The notes beneath the pieces were generated by a model that was not told the DNA's origin, made no database searches, and worked only from the letters and a program-made list of their open reading frames with translations. Made by a program: the position numbers and the translations under genes. Below, piece by piece: positions 13,001-19,622 of a stretch of 64,000 nt of DNA (position 1 is its first letter; the number at the start of each line of letters is the position of its first letter). Source of the DNA: Trichobilharzia regenti (lineage: Eukaryota; Platyhelminthes; Trematoda; Strigeidida; Schistosomatidae); the NCBI GenBank assembly GCA_944472135.2, contig OX235270.1:75897168-75961167 (forward strand), in the 5' to 3' direction.

Positions 13001-15164
13001 TTCTGAAGTGCAGCACTATTTATTCAGATACAAAAACAATACGGTTGTAAATAACGGTAGCAAGTAAGTGAACGTGTATAACGAAAACTAACGGGATTTA
13101 AAAGGAACTAGTGAAATAGATGAAATCTTCTATTACGAAAAATATCACCTTGTTATACGACTATAATTCTGTAAACGCAAACAACACTGGAATAACCATA
13201 TTCTCATGGAAATTATGTTCAAATAACATTACGAGAACGAAAAATGTTTACGTTAGGCTGAATATCGACACTGAGCGCTCTGTTAACGCCTCTAATTATT
13301 TCACACTTCTGATTTTATTTTACAACTTTTACATAAAACAATGGGTTTTTTACTCATTAACCACTTTATTGAGATTGAAAATGAATTCAAATAAAACGTT
13401 TTACATGGCGTATAGATTATAAAATTAGCTGAGCTCGTTAAAAAACTCACTTTAACTCCATCAAACTCAAGTTCCTCCAAACGACTGACAGCATTTGTAA
13501 AATCTTCCATATTGGCAAAATTGGCAAATGCGTGACGCTTTGCAGCCTTTTTAAACAATCGTAATCGTGATGCTGATGGGATGGCCTCTCTGAGCATAGT
13601 ATAATTTATATAATTTGGTAAATTGGTAATACGTAAAGAGGCATTGCACTGATGCTTACTGCGATGTTCTTCTGTAAGCATAAAGAAGAATTTGTAAAAT
13701 CTGATAAGTTTAAATAATAATAAATGGTTGTGATACAACTCAGAAACTTGGTGCATGGTAAAACTCCTCCCCAAGGTGAGCTACACTCAAGATACAAGGC
13801 TTACCGATACCACCGAATCATCGCAGTTAAAGTAGGTACGATATGAACCGACTGGTTGGAAGTCAGGTGTTTACTTTTACTATTATAAAAAGCCGACTTG
13901 GTACCTTGTGAACCCCAAAAAGATGTGCCACACAAAGTCTCTAGTTCTGTGTAAGGACTCTGACGCTCAGACTGAAGCAGGTTGTTGTTGTTGTAAGAGG
14001 CCGCCCTCCGAGCCTCTGACTTGAAGTCTGATGCGCGAGGTAGTGGGGCAGCGACAAGAGCTGTGTTCCCATGGTAGCATGTAATCAGGAAAGGTTCGCA
14101 TGCCTTTCGGTCCATTTGGATTCTGGAGTTCATGTAGATTATAGGTTTGGAGTCAGGGTTTTTCGGCACACTATGTAAACGAGTACTGTTGTAGGCATTA
14201 GATGTTAACATTCGCCTTTATGAAATGTGTAGGGCCACCTTGCTTAAACCGATAGAACAAATCCATTCAGAATAAGGTATTTCTGACTTGAATCAATAAA
14301 ATAATGTAGTCAGAGAAGCGAACAATATCTATTAATACATTGCAGATATCTGCCTATACAAAAATGTGTATACAGTTAACCTAAACATTCAATCATATCT
14401 GGCTCTCTATGTGGAACTCGCCCCAACCTTTAATTAATTTTTACCATTCAGCTTCACATAGGAGAATAAACATTTCAGTATTTTACCAAAATGTATGATT
14501 TCAGTGAGACGAAAATCCGGTCTACTGACCCATAGAGTAGCTATTTATTGATATCAAATTCCTGGCAGGCGGAATTTTCTAAATGAAATGTCTTTACAAC
14601 ATATAGAGTATCTGGTGCTCAAACAGCATGTTAGACGAGAAATTCAAGTCACTGTGAACATCCTATATTCAAAATACTGTAAAATGTCCGAGGAAAAAAC
14701 ACTATACTGCCATCAGACACTAACAGAAGACAATTATCATAACCATGGTGGATACGTTTTTCCAACTACAAGTCAGCTCTACAAGCAAACTATCAGTTTC
14801 TCGCACTAAATAGTGTGTACAATGTCGCAATAAAACCCTTACCTTTTTCTTCCGCAGAAGCAGAATGATCTGAAATCATGTCAGACAGGACTTTAGACTT
14901 TTTTTTACGATCTTTCTTTTTTAATTCTCCATCATGTTTTTTCGGCTTGAAATCAACAGAAGAACCATTTTGACTCAACTTAACCTTCTTTTCTACGGTT
15001 TTGGAGTCGCTTTTTTTTCGCTTTTTTTGCAAGTGTCTATCTAACTGGTTCTTTTTGGCACCAACTGATGCTGAATCTGTACTGCCATGGAACTCTTTTG
15101 TGAATTTGGCGGAAGTGGGCATTATTTTTATTTTCGAAGATTCTTCATTAGATCCTGACTGCAT
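1009..15164 (-). CDS. Unit B: nucleolin-like protein with three RRM domains (spliced, 9 exons, 446 aa)
   Basis: Joined minus-strand exons 14843-15164, 13451-13671, 12315-12490, 9626-9880, 8092-8195, 6641-6688, 4282-4359, 1642-1719 and 1009-1067 give one continuous 446-residue frame. Residues 1-107 are rich in Lys and Ser. RRM1 spans about 117-181, with RNP2-like SLRITNLP and RNP1-like KRHAFANF. RRM2 spans about 205-275 (LTIRNLPYSITADEL) and is split by an intron. RRM3 spans about 290-358 (IKICKLPTTV) and is also split. The tail, 360-446, is a run of Lys-rich exons. Known: this layout of charged N-terminus plus serial RRMs is that of nucleolin-type nucleolar RNA-binding proteins acting in rRNA maturation. 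Inferred: a nucleolar role; no target can be read from sequence. The start is the first Met of exon 1, in good context (ACAAAAATG); a noncoding 5' exon or a spliced leader is likely, since an acceptor lies just upstream at 15180-15181. A paralogue, unit A, lies upstream on the same strand. Confidence 0.75.
1068..1641 (-). other. Intron of unit B with duplicated sequence
   Basis: The 150 bases next to exon 9 (about 1070-1230) resemble the bases next to exon 7 (about 4365-4520) and, more briefly, those next to exon 8 (from 1722). This shows that the 78-nt exon was duplicated together with flanking intron. No other gene or element is recognised. Confidence 0.6.
1642..1719 (-). CDS. Unit B exon 8, Lys-rich 26-codon repeat
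   Basis: 78 nt, phase 1 at both ends, acceptor CAG and donor GTAATT. It encodes a basic stretch containing KKKSKKLKHKKLDDSE and ending in VPG. It matches exon 7 closely in length, sequence and splice sites, so the pair is a tandem exon duplication. Confidence 0.75.
1720..2730 (-). other. Intron sequence, nothing recognised
   Basis: AT-rich intron of unit B. Near 1815-1850 there is a short stretch like the Penelope-type terminal motif seen at 6040-6066 (GACGTTTCGA followed by a TTATTG-type run). No coding sequence is supported. Confidence 0.35.
2734..3006. repeat. Foldback tRNA-like SINE, copy 1
   Basis: The left end (TATCAGTTAGAGAACCATTG onward) and the right end, at about 2960-3006, are inverted matches of each other over about 65 bases. 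The middle holds a tRNA-like B box (GGTTCGAATCC) near 2930. The same layout recurs at 3603-3990, 10785-11100 and 42325-42790. Nothing suggests a protein-coding role. Confidence 0.6.
3225..3490 (+). pseudogene. Penelope-like element fragment, GIY-YIG endonuclease remnant
   Basis: The plus-strand translation includes RERLITKPLSIESTEYTCNR, closely matching RERLITESLFIESTPNTCNR at 6300-6380. This is the C-terminal part of the endonuclease of Penelope-like elements. The upstream half is frameshifted and worn. It is a dead fragment inside an intron. Confidence 0.55.
3603..3990. repeat. Foldback tRNA-like SINE, copy 2
   Basis: The outer parts (3620-3690 and 3880-3960) are inverted matches containing the GTACT / CCAGTGRTTCTCTAAC-type motifs of the family. 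The centre has a worn tRNA-like block with CTTGGGCTAAAACCCTGG at about 3832. It is intronic and noncoding. Confidence 0.55.
4282..4359 (-). CDS. Unit B exon 7, Lys-rich 26-codon repeat
   Basis: 78 nt, phase 1 at both ends, acceptor TTCAG and donor GTAATT. It encodes KNEKKSKNSKHKKLDDSEK and ends VPG. It is the sister copy of exon 8, with matching flanking intron. Confidence 0.75.
4360..5222 (-). other. Intron sequence, nothing further recognised
   Basis: The first 160 bases are the duplicated exon-flank described for 1068-1641. The rest is AT-rich intron; short open frames such as 4899-5096 look like chance. Confidence 0.35.
5230..5459 (-). repeat. tRNA-derived SINE with RTE-type tail, minus copy
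   Basis: Read on the minus strand it starts with a tRNA-like head (GCGTCGGTGGCA at the 5' end, B box GGTTCGATC) and ends with the segment TTCCACTGGGGAA. That tail is shared with the 3' ends of RTE-type elements in this window. Known: such SINEs are mobilised by the RTE partner that recognises the shared tail. Related copies lie at 12709, 24358 and 34350. Confidence 0.7.
5973..6581 (+). mobile_element. Penelope-like element remnant bounded by 92-bp inverted repeats
   Basis: The left arm (5973-6064) and right arm (6490-6581) are near-perfect inverted copies, containing GACGTTTCGAGCACAATTTA in the left arm. The 425 bases between them encode on the plus strand (6152-6400) a fragment with SAIAMHALTHNHTIGWERVK followed by RERLITESLFIEST, which fits the GIY-YIG endonuclease C-terminus of Penelope-like retroelements. 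No reverse transcriptase remains. Known: Penelope-like elements often carry terminal repeats (pseudo-LTRs), sometimes in inverted orientation. Inferred: a 5'-truncated or internally deleted, non-autonomous copy. It sits in the intron between unit B exons 6 and 7. Confidence 0.7.
6641..6688 (-). CDS. Unit B exon 6
   Basis: 48 nt, phase 1 at both ends, acceptor CTCAG and donor GTAAGT. It encodes KKKLITKEIKLKPDT. It occupies the place of unit A exon 7 (33303-33383) in exon order, just after the RRM3 half-domain exon, but the sequence has diverged. Confidence 0.65.
6835..7055 (-). repeat. Degenerate RTE-tailed SINE
   Basis: On the minus strand it has the same head (AGCGTCGGTGG), a worn B box (GGTTCGACC) and the tail with GAAGCCCTATGTCCC. 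Many substitutions mark it as an old copy. Confidence 0.55.
7060..8091. other. Intron with a possible RTE-type remnant
   Basis: The segment 7395-7620 resembles, when read on the minus strand, the region of RTE-type 3' ends around RWRWIGH (compare 36720-36830). It is too worn to assign firmly. The rest is intron; the 69-codon frame at 7827-8036 looks like chance. Confidence 0.25.
8092..8195 (-). CDS. Unit B exon 5, second half of RRM3
   Basis: 104 nt, phase 2 in and phase 1 out, donor GTAAGT. It encodes RNVFVTLKNTKQNEVIIREL and then KRW before the donor. Its length, phases and start (RNVF) match unit A exon 6 at 35044-35147 exactly, which is strong evidence for both splice models. Confidence 0.8.
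8196..9625 (-). other. Intron of unit B with a TA microsatellite
   Basis: AT-rich intron. A (TA)n run lies at about 9122-9146. No element or coding exon is recognised. Confidence 0.4.
9626..9880 (-). CDS. Unit B exon 4, end of RRM2 and first half of RRM3
   Basis: 255 nt, phase 2 at both ends, acceptor TGTTTAG and donor GTTAGT. It begins GSCLLEFECKDDLQVVLDAC and continues with GGRPVKA, closing RRM2. It then opens RRM3 with IDIKICKLPTTVGDDKI. It aligns with unit A exon 5 (GSCILEMKSNDDLQAVLNEC). Confidence 0.85.
9881..10555 (-). other. Intron sequence, nothing recognised
   Basis: AT-rich intron between exons 3 and 4 of unit B. The 67-codon minus frame at 10126-10329 has no recognisable family and no supporting splice context. 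Confidence 0.35.
10560..10690 (-). repeat. Fragment of a second SINE family
   Basis: The segment is the reverse complement of about 21365-21480, sharing a GGTACAAGTATGGAATTTT-type block. The better copy at 21291-21490 keeps a tRNA-like head. Confidence 0.5.
10785..11275. repeat. Foldback tRNA-like SINE, copy 3
   Basis: It begins TTTCACCATGAGCTGACATC, with the family's GAGTACTGGACAGCTGTTTC block. It holds a tRNA-like core, with GGTTTGAACCCAGGACC at 10918, on the opposite strand. A partial second start (11165-11270) follows. It closely matches 42325-42660. Confidence 0.6.
11387..11700 (+). mobile_element. RTE-associated 5' fragment, plus copy of an inverted pair
   Basis: An open plus-strand stretch reads TRLHSVPKNPDSKPIIYMNS and later SYNNNNLLQSE. 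The same sequence in reverse orientation occupies 13900-14205, with only a few differences over 300 bases. An older relative lies at 38800-38990. It probably comes from the 5' part of an RTE-type retrotransposon; that assignment is inferred. It lies in the intron between unit B exons 3 and 4. Confidence 0.6.
11701..12314 (-). other. Intron sequence, nothing recognised
   Basis: Intron of unit B just downstream of exon 3. AT-rich, with no repeat family that recurs in this window. Confidence 0.35.
12315..12490 (-). CDS. Unit B exon 3, first half of RRM2
   Basis: 176 nt, phase 0 in and phase 2 out, acceptor CCAG and donor GTAGGT. It starts PSYKQVVRRKKDKIK and carries the RNP2 motif LTIRNLPYSITADEL. 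It aligns with unit A exon 4 (PNYRIIV..., LRIRNLPYSLTLNEI); both end in the NG/KG codon split by the intron. Confidence 0.85.
12709..12945 (+). repeat. tRNA-derived SINE with RTE-type tail, best copy
   Basis: The head GCGTCGGTGGCACAGCGGTT contains an A box-like TGGCACAGCGG, followed by the B box GGTTCGATCCC (12760). The 3' part ends with CTATGTTCCATTGGGGAACT, like the RTE-type 3' ends in this window. It is near-identical to 24358-24580. Pol III transcription is expected from the boxes. It lies in the intron between unit B exons 2 and 3. Confidence 0.75.
13451..13671 (-). CDS. Unit B exon 2, RRM1
   Basis: 221 nt, phase 1 in and phase 0 out, acceptor TTACAG and donor GTGAGT. It holds a whole RRM: SLRITNLPNYINYTMLREA (RNP2 side) and KRHAFANFANMEDF (RNP1 side), ending EFDGVK. 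Length, phases and ending equal those of unit A exon 3 (EFCGVK). Confidence 0.85.
13900..14205 (-). mobile_element. RTE-associated 5' fragment, minus copy of an inverted pair
   Basis: Reverse complement of 11387-11700 with very few changes; the minus-strand reading includes TRLHSVPKNPDSKPIIYMNS. It lies in the intron between unit B exons 1 and 2, so the pair brackets exons 2 and 3. Confidence 0.6.
14216..14842 (-). other. Intron sequence, nothing recognised
   Basis: Intron next to exon 1 of unit B. The 73-codon plus frame at 14588-14809 has no family resemblance and is taken as chance. Confidence 0.35.
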
Positions 15165-15179
15165 TTTTGTGAATAATAC
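14843..15179 (-). CDS. Unit B exon 1, Lys/Ser-rich N-terminus
   Basis: 337 nt between acceptor CTTGCCCGCAG and donor GTAAGG, phase 0 in and phase 1 out. The first in-frame Met is at 15164; the five codons before it (VLFTK) are open. It encodes a basic, low-complexity region with RHLQKKRKKSDSKTVEKK and KKKDRKKKSK, typical of nuclear or nucleolar localisation segments. It sits where exon 2 of unit A sits, though it is much longer. Confidence 0.75.
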
Positions 15180-15460
15180 CTGCGGGCAAGGATTCACAGA
15201 AACAGAACGAATTACGTAATAACTTCAAGGATTAAACAGTACTGCAAACCCTGGTTTACATAATCTACAGACAACTGTACAATATTGCATCTAAGAAAAA
15301 ATATAATAGATGAAAAAATATAAATACTTAGCCATGGGCTGCGCGCGAACTTTGAAAAGGGAGTTAATTTTCACGCTCTTGTTTATAATTGGATTTTGTT
15401 GTGTTATACGCTTCAAAAGTCCACAGATTTAACTTTAAATCAGTTTATTCTGGTCGAAGT
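15180..15460 (-). promoter_or_regulatory. Possible 5' region of unit B
   Basis: Between exon 1 and the CR1 insertion there is a short GC-richer patch (GCGCGCGCAG type, about 15336-15345) in otherwise AT-rich DNA. This could hold the transcription start or 5' UTR of unit B. It is placement only; no core promoter motif is decisive. If unit B is driven from here, the CR1 element lies immediately upstream of its promoter. Confidence 0.25.
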
Positions 15461-15630
15461 TAGTTTACGTTTCAGATCTGAGTCTATTAATTATAGGAAG
15501 TGTTCTTATAACATAATAGCTACATATATCTATCTTTGTGCACTCATTAGCTTTTATCACTGATTTACAAAGGTTATATATATATATATTTGAAGTTGTA
15601 TTTAACTTTTCCTGGTTCGTTTTAAATAAA

Positions 15631-16803
15631 ATGCCTATCAAAAGAAACCGCTGCGGAAGGGCTATGTGCCAGTTTCCAGTGGATGAGGGAATGCAGTGTG
15701 ATAACTGCAAGAGATGGTTTCACAGTATGTGCACGAACCTTACTCCAGCAGCATACAAACGCTGCTGCAAACCTCTAGCGAACTGGTTATGCAACGACTG
15801 CTGTAGTACAACTAAACTCCGTATTACAGAAGCCATAGCTACTCTTAGTGGGGCTTTAAAGCTCATGGACTGCAAGCGTCCTCCACCACAGAAGAATACC
15901 GACTATTGCTCAGATAGCGATGACGTGACTAGCGTCATTGACAAAACAGCACATGTCCCAGATGCGACCTTGCCAATAAGTGAGTGCTCTACAGCACAGA
16001 AGAACACCCACCATATTACAGACACCCAGGTCGCCCCCACGATACTGGATGAGCCCTCCAGTGACAGTAATGGAAAGACTGCCGTGAAGAAGAGGCGTAC
16101 TAGGGGTCGAAAACCTGCAGCTCCAGTCGCCCAGGGACTGGCGGAACAAGCCTCATCCACACCGGTGAGCAGCAGACAGACGAACCCCACTAAGATTAGC
16201 GAGGAGGACGCCAATGAATGGCGCACCGTAGTCTCTCGCAAAAAGCGAGATAAGGATAACACTTCGGCCACACCGCCCAAGAAGGATAGAAACACACTTA
16301 CGCCTCAGGGCAAGAAAGTAACGGAAAGCAAACCCGATCTCTCTGATAGGTCTCTCATTCTCCACAAAGTGGAGGAGTCACTGGCTCTCGACCCTAAGAC
16401 CAGATTCGAGCATGACCTTAACTTGGTCAAGCCCCTTTTAGACAAGCTACTGCCACAAACAGTATCAGGCATTACTATACACAGCGTATACAGAATAGGT
16501 CAAAAGCCTGACCCTACAGTAAGTGAACCTGTACGTCTCCTCAAAGTCGTACTAAACTCTAAAGCGGAGAGGGACGCTATTCTAAGCAACTCTCATATTC
16601 TCAAAGGATCAGGGATATATGTCCGCGCTGACTTAAGCCTAGCAGACCGTGTCAAAAGACAGGCTGCGGCACTAGAATTAAGTGAGCGACGCCGGAACGG
16701 TGAGAAGAACCTTAAGATTAAGGGTTTTCGGGTTGTCCGAGTTCGCAGTTTAATGATCCCGAAACCTCTGTGGGTGGGCCGGGGAAGCACCAATCTGAAT
16801 TAA
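15631..16803 (+). CDS. CR1 ORF1: PHD-like zinc-finger, nucleic-acid-binding protein (390 aa)
   Basis: Residues about 8-55 form a Cys/His cluster: CGRAMC, then MQCDNCKRWFHSMC, then WLCNDC. This matches a PHD/RING-type C4HC3 pattern as known from CR1 ORF1 proteins. A basic, low-complexity middle (VKKRRTRGRKPA) follows. A C-terminal folded region (about 260-360) with SVYRIGQKPD and SNSHILKGSGIYVR resembles the RNA-binding part of other non-LTR ORF1 products. Known role: binding element RNA in a ribonucleoprotein and nucleic-acid chaperoning. The start at 15631 is chosen because the zinc cluster begins eight residues later; an upstream in-frame Met at 15538 would add a hydrophobic 31-residue extension and is less likely. 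ORF2 begins before this frame ends, suggesting reinitiation or another coupled translation route. Confidence 0.75.
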   Translation: MPIKRNRCGRAMCQFPVDEGMQCDNCKRWFHSMCTNLTPAAYKRCCKPLANWLCNDCCSTTKLRITEAIATLSGALKLMDCKRPPPQKNTDYCSDSDDVTSVIDKTAHVPDATLPISECSTAQKNTHHITDTQVAPTILDEPSSDSNGKTAVKKRRTRGRKPAAPVAQGLAEQASSTPVSSRQTNPTKISEEDANEWRTVVSRKKRDKDNTSATPPKKDRNTLTPQGKKVTESKPDLSDRSLILHKVEESLALDPKTRFEHDLNLVKPLLDKLLPQTVSGITIHSVYRIGQKPDPTVSEPVRLLKVVLNSKAERDAILSNSHILKGSGIYVRADLSLADRVKRQAAALELSERRRNGEKNLKIKGFRVVRVRSLMIPKPLWVGRGSTNLN

Positions 16804-19577
16804 CAGTCTGCTACACAAACGCCCGCAGCCTGTTAAATAAAAGGACTGAGCTGGCAAACATGATAGAAACCGGAAACCCGGATGTAATTATTATCACAGA
16901 GACATGGCTCACACCCGATGTCACTGACAACGAAGTTAACCTGCCAAACTTCGAAGTGCACAGGGTAGACCGACTAAACCGCAAAGGAGGGGGCGTAGTC
17001 ATCTACCTCAAGAAAGGCTTAACCGTGCGTAGTATCGAAGCACTCGCCCACGAAAGTGAGTCGTGCGAACTTCTACGCTGCAGACTTAAATGCATAGGCC
17101 AAGACATTGACCTCATTGCTGTGTACCGCAGTCCTGACTGCAGTGCAGACGACTTCCTAATAGAGAAGCTAGGCTCCTGGACTTCAAAATGTCGAAGTCT
17201 CGTAGTCGGTGACTTCAACGCCCCAACAGTTGACTGGTCGAGCCTAACAACTCCATCTTCAGTCAACTCCTTTGACCATAAACTGCTAGAATCTAGTATA
17301 TCGCTAGCCCTAGTCCAACATATCATTAAGCCCACGCGCTATGACTCACAGCACTCCTCATCAACTCTGGACCTAGTGTTCTCACACGGTGAGGATGTGG
17401 ATCTCATACAACATCTTCCTCCGTTAGGAAGAAGTGACCATGCTGTGCTCACTTTCAAGTTCACAGCAACGGCAGCAAGGGCCAAAACCCCAGCTCGACC
17501 AAACGTTTGGAAAGCTGACATAAATGCGATCGTCTCAGCAGCCAACTCAGTAAACTGGTACATCAATCCAGAGTCCCAAGTAGAAGCCGCATGGAACCAA
17601 TTTAAGCAACTTTACGCCCAAGTAACTGTACCCTTCATCCCTTGGTCTGTTCCAAAGGGTCGGAAACATTCCCCCCCTTGGATAAACCGGGAGATTCGTA
17701 AGTTACTCAGACGTAAACGCAAATGTTGGAACCTGTTTGCAACACTTGAGACTTCTGAGACCAGGGAATTATATACTACTGCTAGAAATAAAGCTATCGC
17801 AGAAATCCGCCAATCAAGGATGAAGTTCGAGACACACCTGGCCCAAAATGCAAAGGCACAACCTAAGAAAATTTTCTCGTACTTGAATTTCAGGAATAAA
17901 ACACCCAATGGTGTCCCAAACCTGATTATTGACAAAGATACAATCGAAGAAGATCAAGAAAAAGCAGAAGCAATGGCAAACTACTTCTCCCAAGTCTTCA
18001 CTCAGGAGTCATCACTGCCTATAGGATCAGCTCTGGCTGCATCAGAAGAACATGGGATAGATTCCGTTGACATCGACCAAGGCATCGTGCTCAACTTCTT
18101 AATGAAACTAGATGCAGGAAAATCAATGGGTCCTGACAGTCTTCATCCAAGGCTTCTCAAGGAGCTATCAGCCCACATAGCCGGCCCCTTGACCACGATC
18201 TTCAAGCTATCTCTCCTAAATGGAGTGTTGCCACGTGATTGGAAAGACGCCATAGTAACCCCCATACACAAAGGAGGATCAAGACAAAGCCCTTCAAATT
18301 ACAGGCCTATCAGTCTCACCAGCACTTTAATCAAGACACTGGAAAGAATTATCAAGAAAAGCATCATGGCTTATCTGGAAAATAGCAGCTTGTTATCTGG
18401 AGCACAGCATGGCTTCCGGAGGAACCTCTCATGCCTGTCAAATCTCCTGACTGCAAGAGAAAGCTGGGTCAAATCAAAGGACAACAGAAGACCCGTTGAC
18501 GTCGTCTTCATAGACTTCAGTAAAGCCTTTGATAAAGTACCTCACAAAAGACTACTCATGAAATTGGAAAGTCTTGGTATCAAAGGCAGACTACTAGACT
18601 GGCTCAGGGAATTCCTCATAGATAGGAGGCAGAGGGTTAGGATCAACTCAAAACTCTCCTCCTGGACAGCAGTAAGTAGCGGAGTGCCACAAGGCACGGT
18701 TCTCGGTCCTCTCCTTTTTATTCTGTATATCAATGAGTTACCTCTGCTCACCGACTCCCCTATGGTCCTATACGCAGATGACTTAAAAATTTGGAGGGAG
18801 CTGAAGGGCAACAGTGATACGTCCACCTTGCAAGACGACCTCAACAAACTGTCGGAGTGGTCTGTTGAATGGATGCTCCCGATCAATGTGGCAAAATGTG
18901 CAACCATGCGCATTGGACAAGCAAGCACGAGCTCCTACGAACTAGAGGGAATAACACTTCCATCAGTTCAGACTCACTTGGACTTAGGTGTCATAGTTAG
19001 CCACGACTTAAAAACTACAGCACACTGTCGCGCGGTGGCTGCACGTAGTTTCAGGTCCTTATGGGCGATTCGCAGAGCCTTTACAAGAATTACCAGAGAT
19101 ATGTTCACCTCCTTATACACATCTCTGGTTAGGTCAAGACTGGAAAACTGCATCCAGGCCGCCAGTCCGTGTCTAAAAGGGGATTCACACATTCTAGAAA
19201 GTGTTCAAAGGAAGGCAACACGTATGGTTCACGGCATAGCTAACTTATCATACGAGGAAAGACTAGATAGTTTAAATCTCTTCTCACTGTCATACCGTAG
19301 GCAGAGAGGAGATTTAATCACAATGTTTAAAATTTTAAATAATGACTACGGACCTGACCTATTCTCTCTTTTCCTTCCCACCAGGTCGGAACACCTTAGA
19401 GGACATAGCAGGAAAGTTCAAAAGCCAAGGAGAAATCATATTGCTGTTGAGTACTGGTTCTCACATCGAGTCATAAACTCTTGGAACCGACTCCCAGAAG
19501 AAGTGGTGTCTGCAACCTCAACTGATTCGTTCAAGAAGGGTTTGGACAACCACAGAAATCTACTAGAAAAGGATTAA
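16770..19577 (+). CDS. CR1 ORF2: APE-type endonuclease and reverse transcriptase (935 aa)
   Basis: Residues about 10-235 form an APE-like endonuclease, with YTNARSLLNK, IIITETWL (catalytic Glu), VVGDFNAPTVDW and GRSDHAVLTF (catalytic Asp-His). A linker leads to the reverse transcriptase at about 445-730: NYRPISLTS, FIDFSKAFDKVPHKRL (first catalytic Asp), SSGVPQGTVLGPLLFILYIN, and YADD at about 668-671. A C-terminal domain follows (LESVQRKATRM and SHRVINSWNRLPEE). Known role: nicks target DNA and primes reverse transcription from the nick in the nucleus. The length is normal for CR1 ORF2. All catalytic motifs that can be seen are intact and there are no internal stops, so the protein could be active. 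The frame overlaps the end of ORF1. Confidence 0.9.
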   Translation: MGGPGKHQSELTVCYTNARSLLNKRTELANMIETGNPDVIIITETWLTPDVTDNEVNLPNFEVHRVDRLNRKGGGVVIYLKKGLTVRSIEALAHESESCELLRCRLKCIGQDIDLIAVYRSPDCSADDFLIEKLGSWTSKCRSLVVGDFNAPTVDWSSLTTPSSVNSFDHKLLESSISLALVQHIIKPTRYDSQHSSSTLDLVFSHGEDVDLIQHLPPLGRSDHAVLTFKFTATAARAKTPARPNVWKADINAIVSAANSVNWYINPESQVEAAWNQFKQLYAQVTVPFIPWSVPKGRKHSPPWINREIRKLLRRKRKCWNLFATLETSETRELYTTARNKAIAEIRQSRMKFETHLAQNAKAQPKKIFSYLNFRNKTPNGVPNLIIDKDTIEEDQEKAEAMANYFSQVFTQESSLPIGSALAASEEHGIDSVDIDQGIVLNFLMKLDAGKSMGPDSLHPRLLKELSAHIAGPLTTIFKLSLLNGVLPRDWKDAIVTPIHKGGSRQSPSNYRPISLTSTLIKTLERIIKKSIMAYLENSSLLSGAQHGFRRNLSCLSNLLTARESWVKSKDNRRPVDVVFIDFSKAFDKVPHKRLLMKLESLGIKGRLLDWLREFLIDRRQRVRINSKLSSWTAVSSGVPQGTVLGPLLFILYINELPLLTDSPMVLYADDLKIWRELKGNSDTSTLQDDLNKLSEWSVEWMLPINVAKCATMRIGQASTSSYELEGITLPSVQTHLDLGVIVSHDLKTTAHCRAVAARSFRSLWAIRRAFTRITRDMFTSLYTSLVRSRLENCIQAASPCLKGDSHILESVQRKATRMVHGIANLSYEERLDSLNLFSLSYRRQRGDLITMFKILNNDYGPDLFSLFLPTRSEHLRGHSRKVQKPRRNHIAVEYWFSHRVINSWNRLPEEVVSATSTDSFKKGLDNHRNLLEKD

Positions 19578-19622
19578 CATAGGCTGCAAGCCTTCTATCC
19601 TCAACCAATAAATCTGAAATCT

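Larger units (their letters stand above)
15465..19622 (+). mobile_element. CR1-type non-LTR retrotransposon, apparently full length with both ORFs open
   Basis: Two plus-strand frames overlap by 34 bases: a PHD-like zinc-finger ORF1 (15631-16803) and an endonuclease-reverse transcriptase ORF2 (16770-19577). The 3' end has AATAAA and a doubled AAATCTG motif at about 19607-19622. Such a short tandem repeat in place of poly(A) is typical of CR1 elements. The exact 5' end is not defined. Orientation is opposite to the host units, and the element sits just upstream of unit B exon 1. The lack of stops and frameshifts over almost 4 kb marks a young copy. Confidence 0.8.

Noticed and set aside
15903..18928. 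Several minus-strand frames of 60-130 codons inside the CR1 element
   Set aside because: They are shadows of the two long plus-strand CR1 frames.
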